Shown here one piece after another: positions 5,344-6,917 of a DNA stretch of 6,917 nt. Below the pieces are notes generated by a model. The model saw only the letters and a program-made list of their open reading frames with translations. It was not told the DNA's origin and did not search any database. The position numbers were made by a program, and so were the translations under genes. Source of the DNA: Syntrophorhabdus sp. (lineage in GTDB: Bacteria > Desulfobacterota > BSN033 > UBA1163); contig DYHU01000209.1 of assembly GCA_020724025.1 (NCBI GenBank), forward strand, positions 1-6,917. The letters are read 5' to 3'. Each line of letters opens with the position of its first letter. Position 1 is the stretch's first letter.

Positions 5344-5423
5344 TGGAATGATGGAATGTTGGAATGATGAGAAGAAAATACGAATGCCCCAATATTCCAC
5401 TATTCCAGTATTCCAATATTCCT
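5344..5423. repeat. two opposed 8-nt word arrays between atpD and atpC
   Basis: The plus strand has TGGAATGA, TGGAATGT, TGGAATGA in perfect 8-nt phase (5344-5367). After a 24-nt spacer come ATATTCCA, CTATTCCA, GTATTCCA, ATATTCCT, also in exact 8-nt phase (5392-5423). The core TGGAAT of the first array is the reverse complement of the ATTCCA of the second, so atpDC mRNA could fold three six-base-pair helices separated by two-base internal loops. Confidence 0.85.
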
Positions 5424-5428
5424 TGTTT

Positions 5429-6916
<1,488 letters not shown>

Positions 6917-6917
6917 T

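Noticed and set aside
5344..5423. CRISPR array in the atpD-atpC gap
   Set aside because: Units are 8 nt with no unique spacers between repeats, and no cas gene is present.

Overview
The window reads almost entirely from the minus strand. It carries the distal end of an F-type ATP synthase operon (atpD then atpC), a large AAA/STAND-type transcriptional regulator broken by two in-frame stop codons, a type II toxin-antitoxin pair (VapB-like antitoxin, PIN-domain toxin) and one small unknown gene. The protein sequences and the many short dispersed repeats suggest an uncultured Gram-negative bacterium of Desulfobacterota (Deltaproteobacteria) or Nitrospirota type. That placement is a judgement from family resemblance and repeat style, not a computed result.

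Layout in the order of transcription (high to low coordinates): a palindromic repeat in the leader in front of atpD (6851-6903); atpD from a TTG start at 6832 with a perfect Shine-Dalgarno; a 97-nt gap filled by two opposed arrays of an 8-nt word (5344-5423); atpC (4918-5328); a gap with a six-unit 7-nt array (4867-4908), a promoter-like TTGACA site (4835-4863), a possible 26-codon leader ORF and a looser AGTG-word array (4751-4795); then the regulator frame (1508-4744). The regulator has an N-terminal P-loop ATPase, a helical TPR/MalT-like middle, a winged-helix DNA-binding domain and a C-terminal BTAD. TAA at 3662-3664 and TAG at 1733-1735 interrupt one continuous reading frame. A second palindromic repeat sits in frame inside the ATPase domain. 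Next come a consensus-like promoter with an overlapping inverted repeat (1394-1431), the antitoxin (1127-1351) and toxin (684-1130) overlapping by ATGA, a purine-rich gap (315-683) with no gene, the small TTG-start gene (81-314), and a REP-like palindrome (22-64).

AtpD and AtpC belong to the catalytic F1 sector and its regulatory stalk. The regulator looks like a stand-alone signalling ATPase whose ligand is unknown, and it is probably a decaying gene. The toxin-antitoxin module has its own promoter and is compositionally more AT-rich than the atp genes, as expected for a mobile accessory module. The most unusual aspects are the two stops in an otherwise intact 1,079-codon frame, the in-frame palindromic repeat inside the P-loop ATPase domain, and the differently phased short-word arrays that fill the gaps around the ATP synthase genes.
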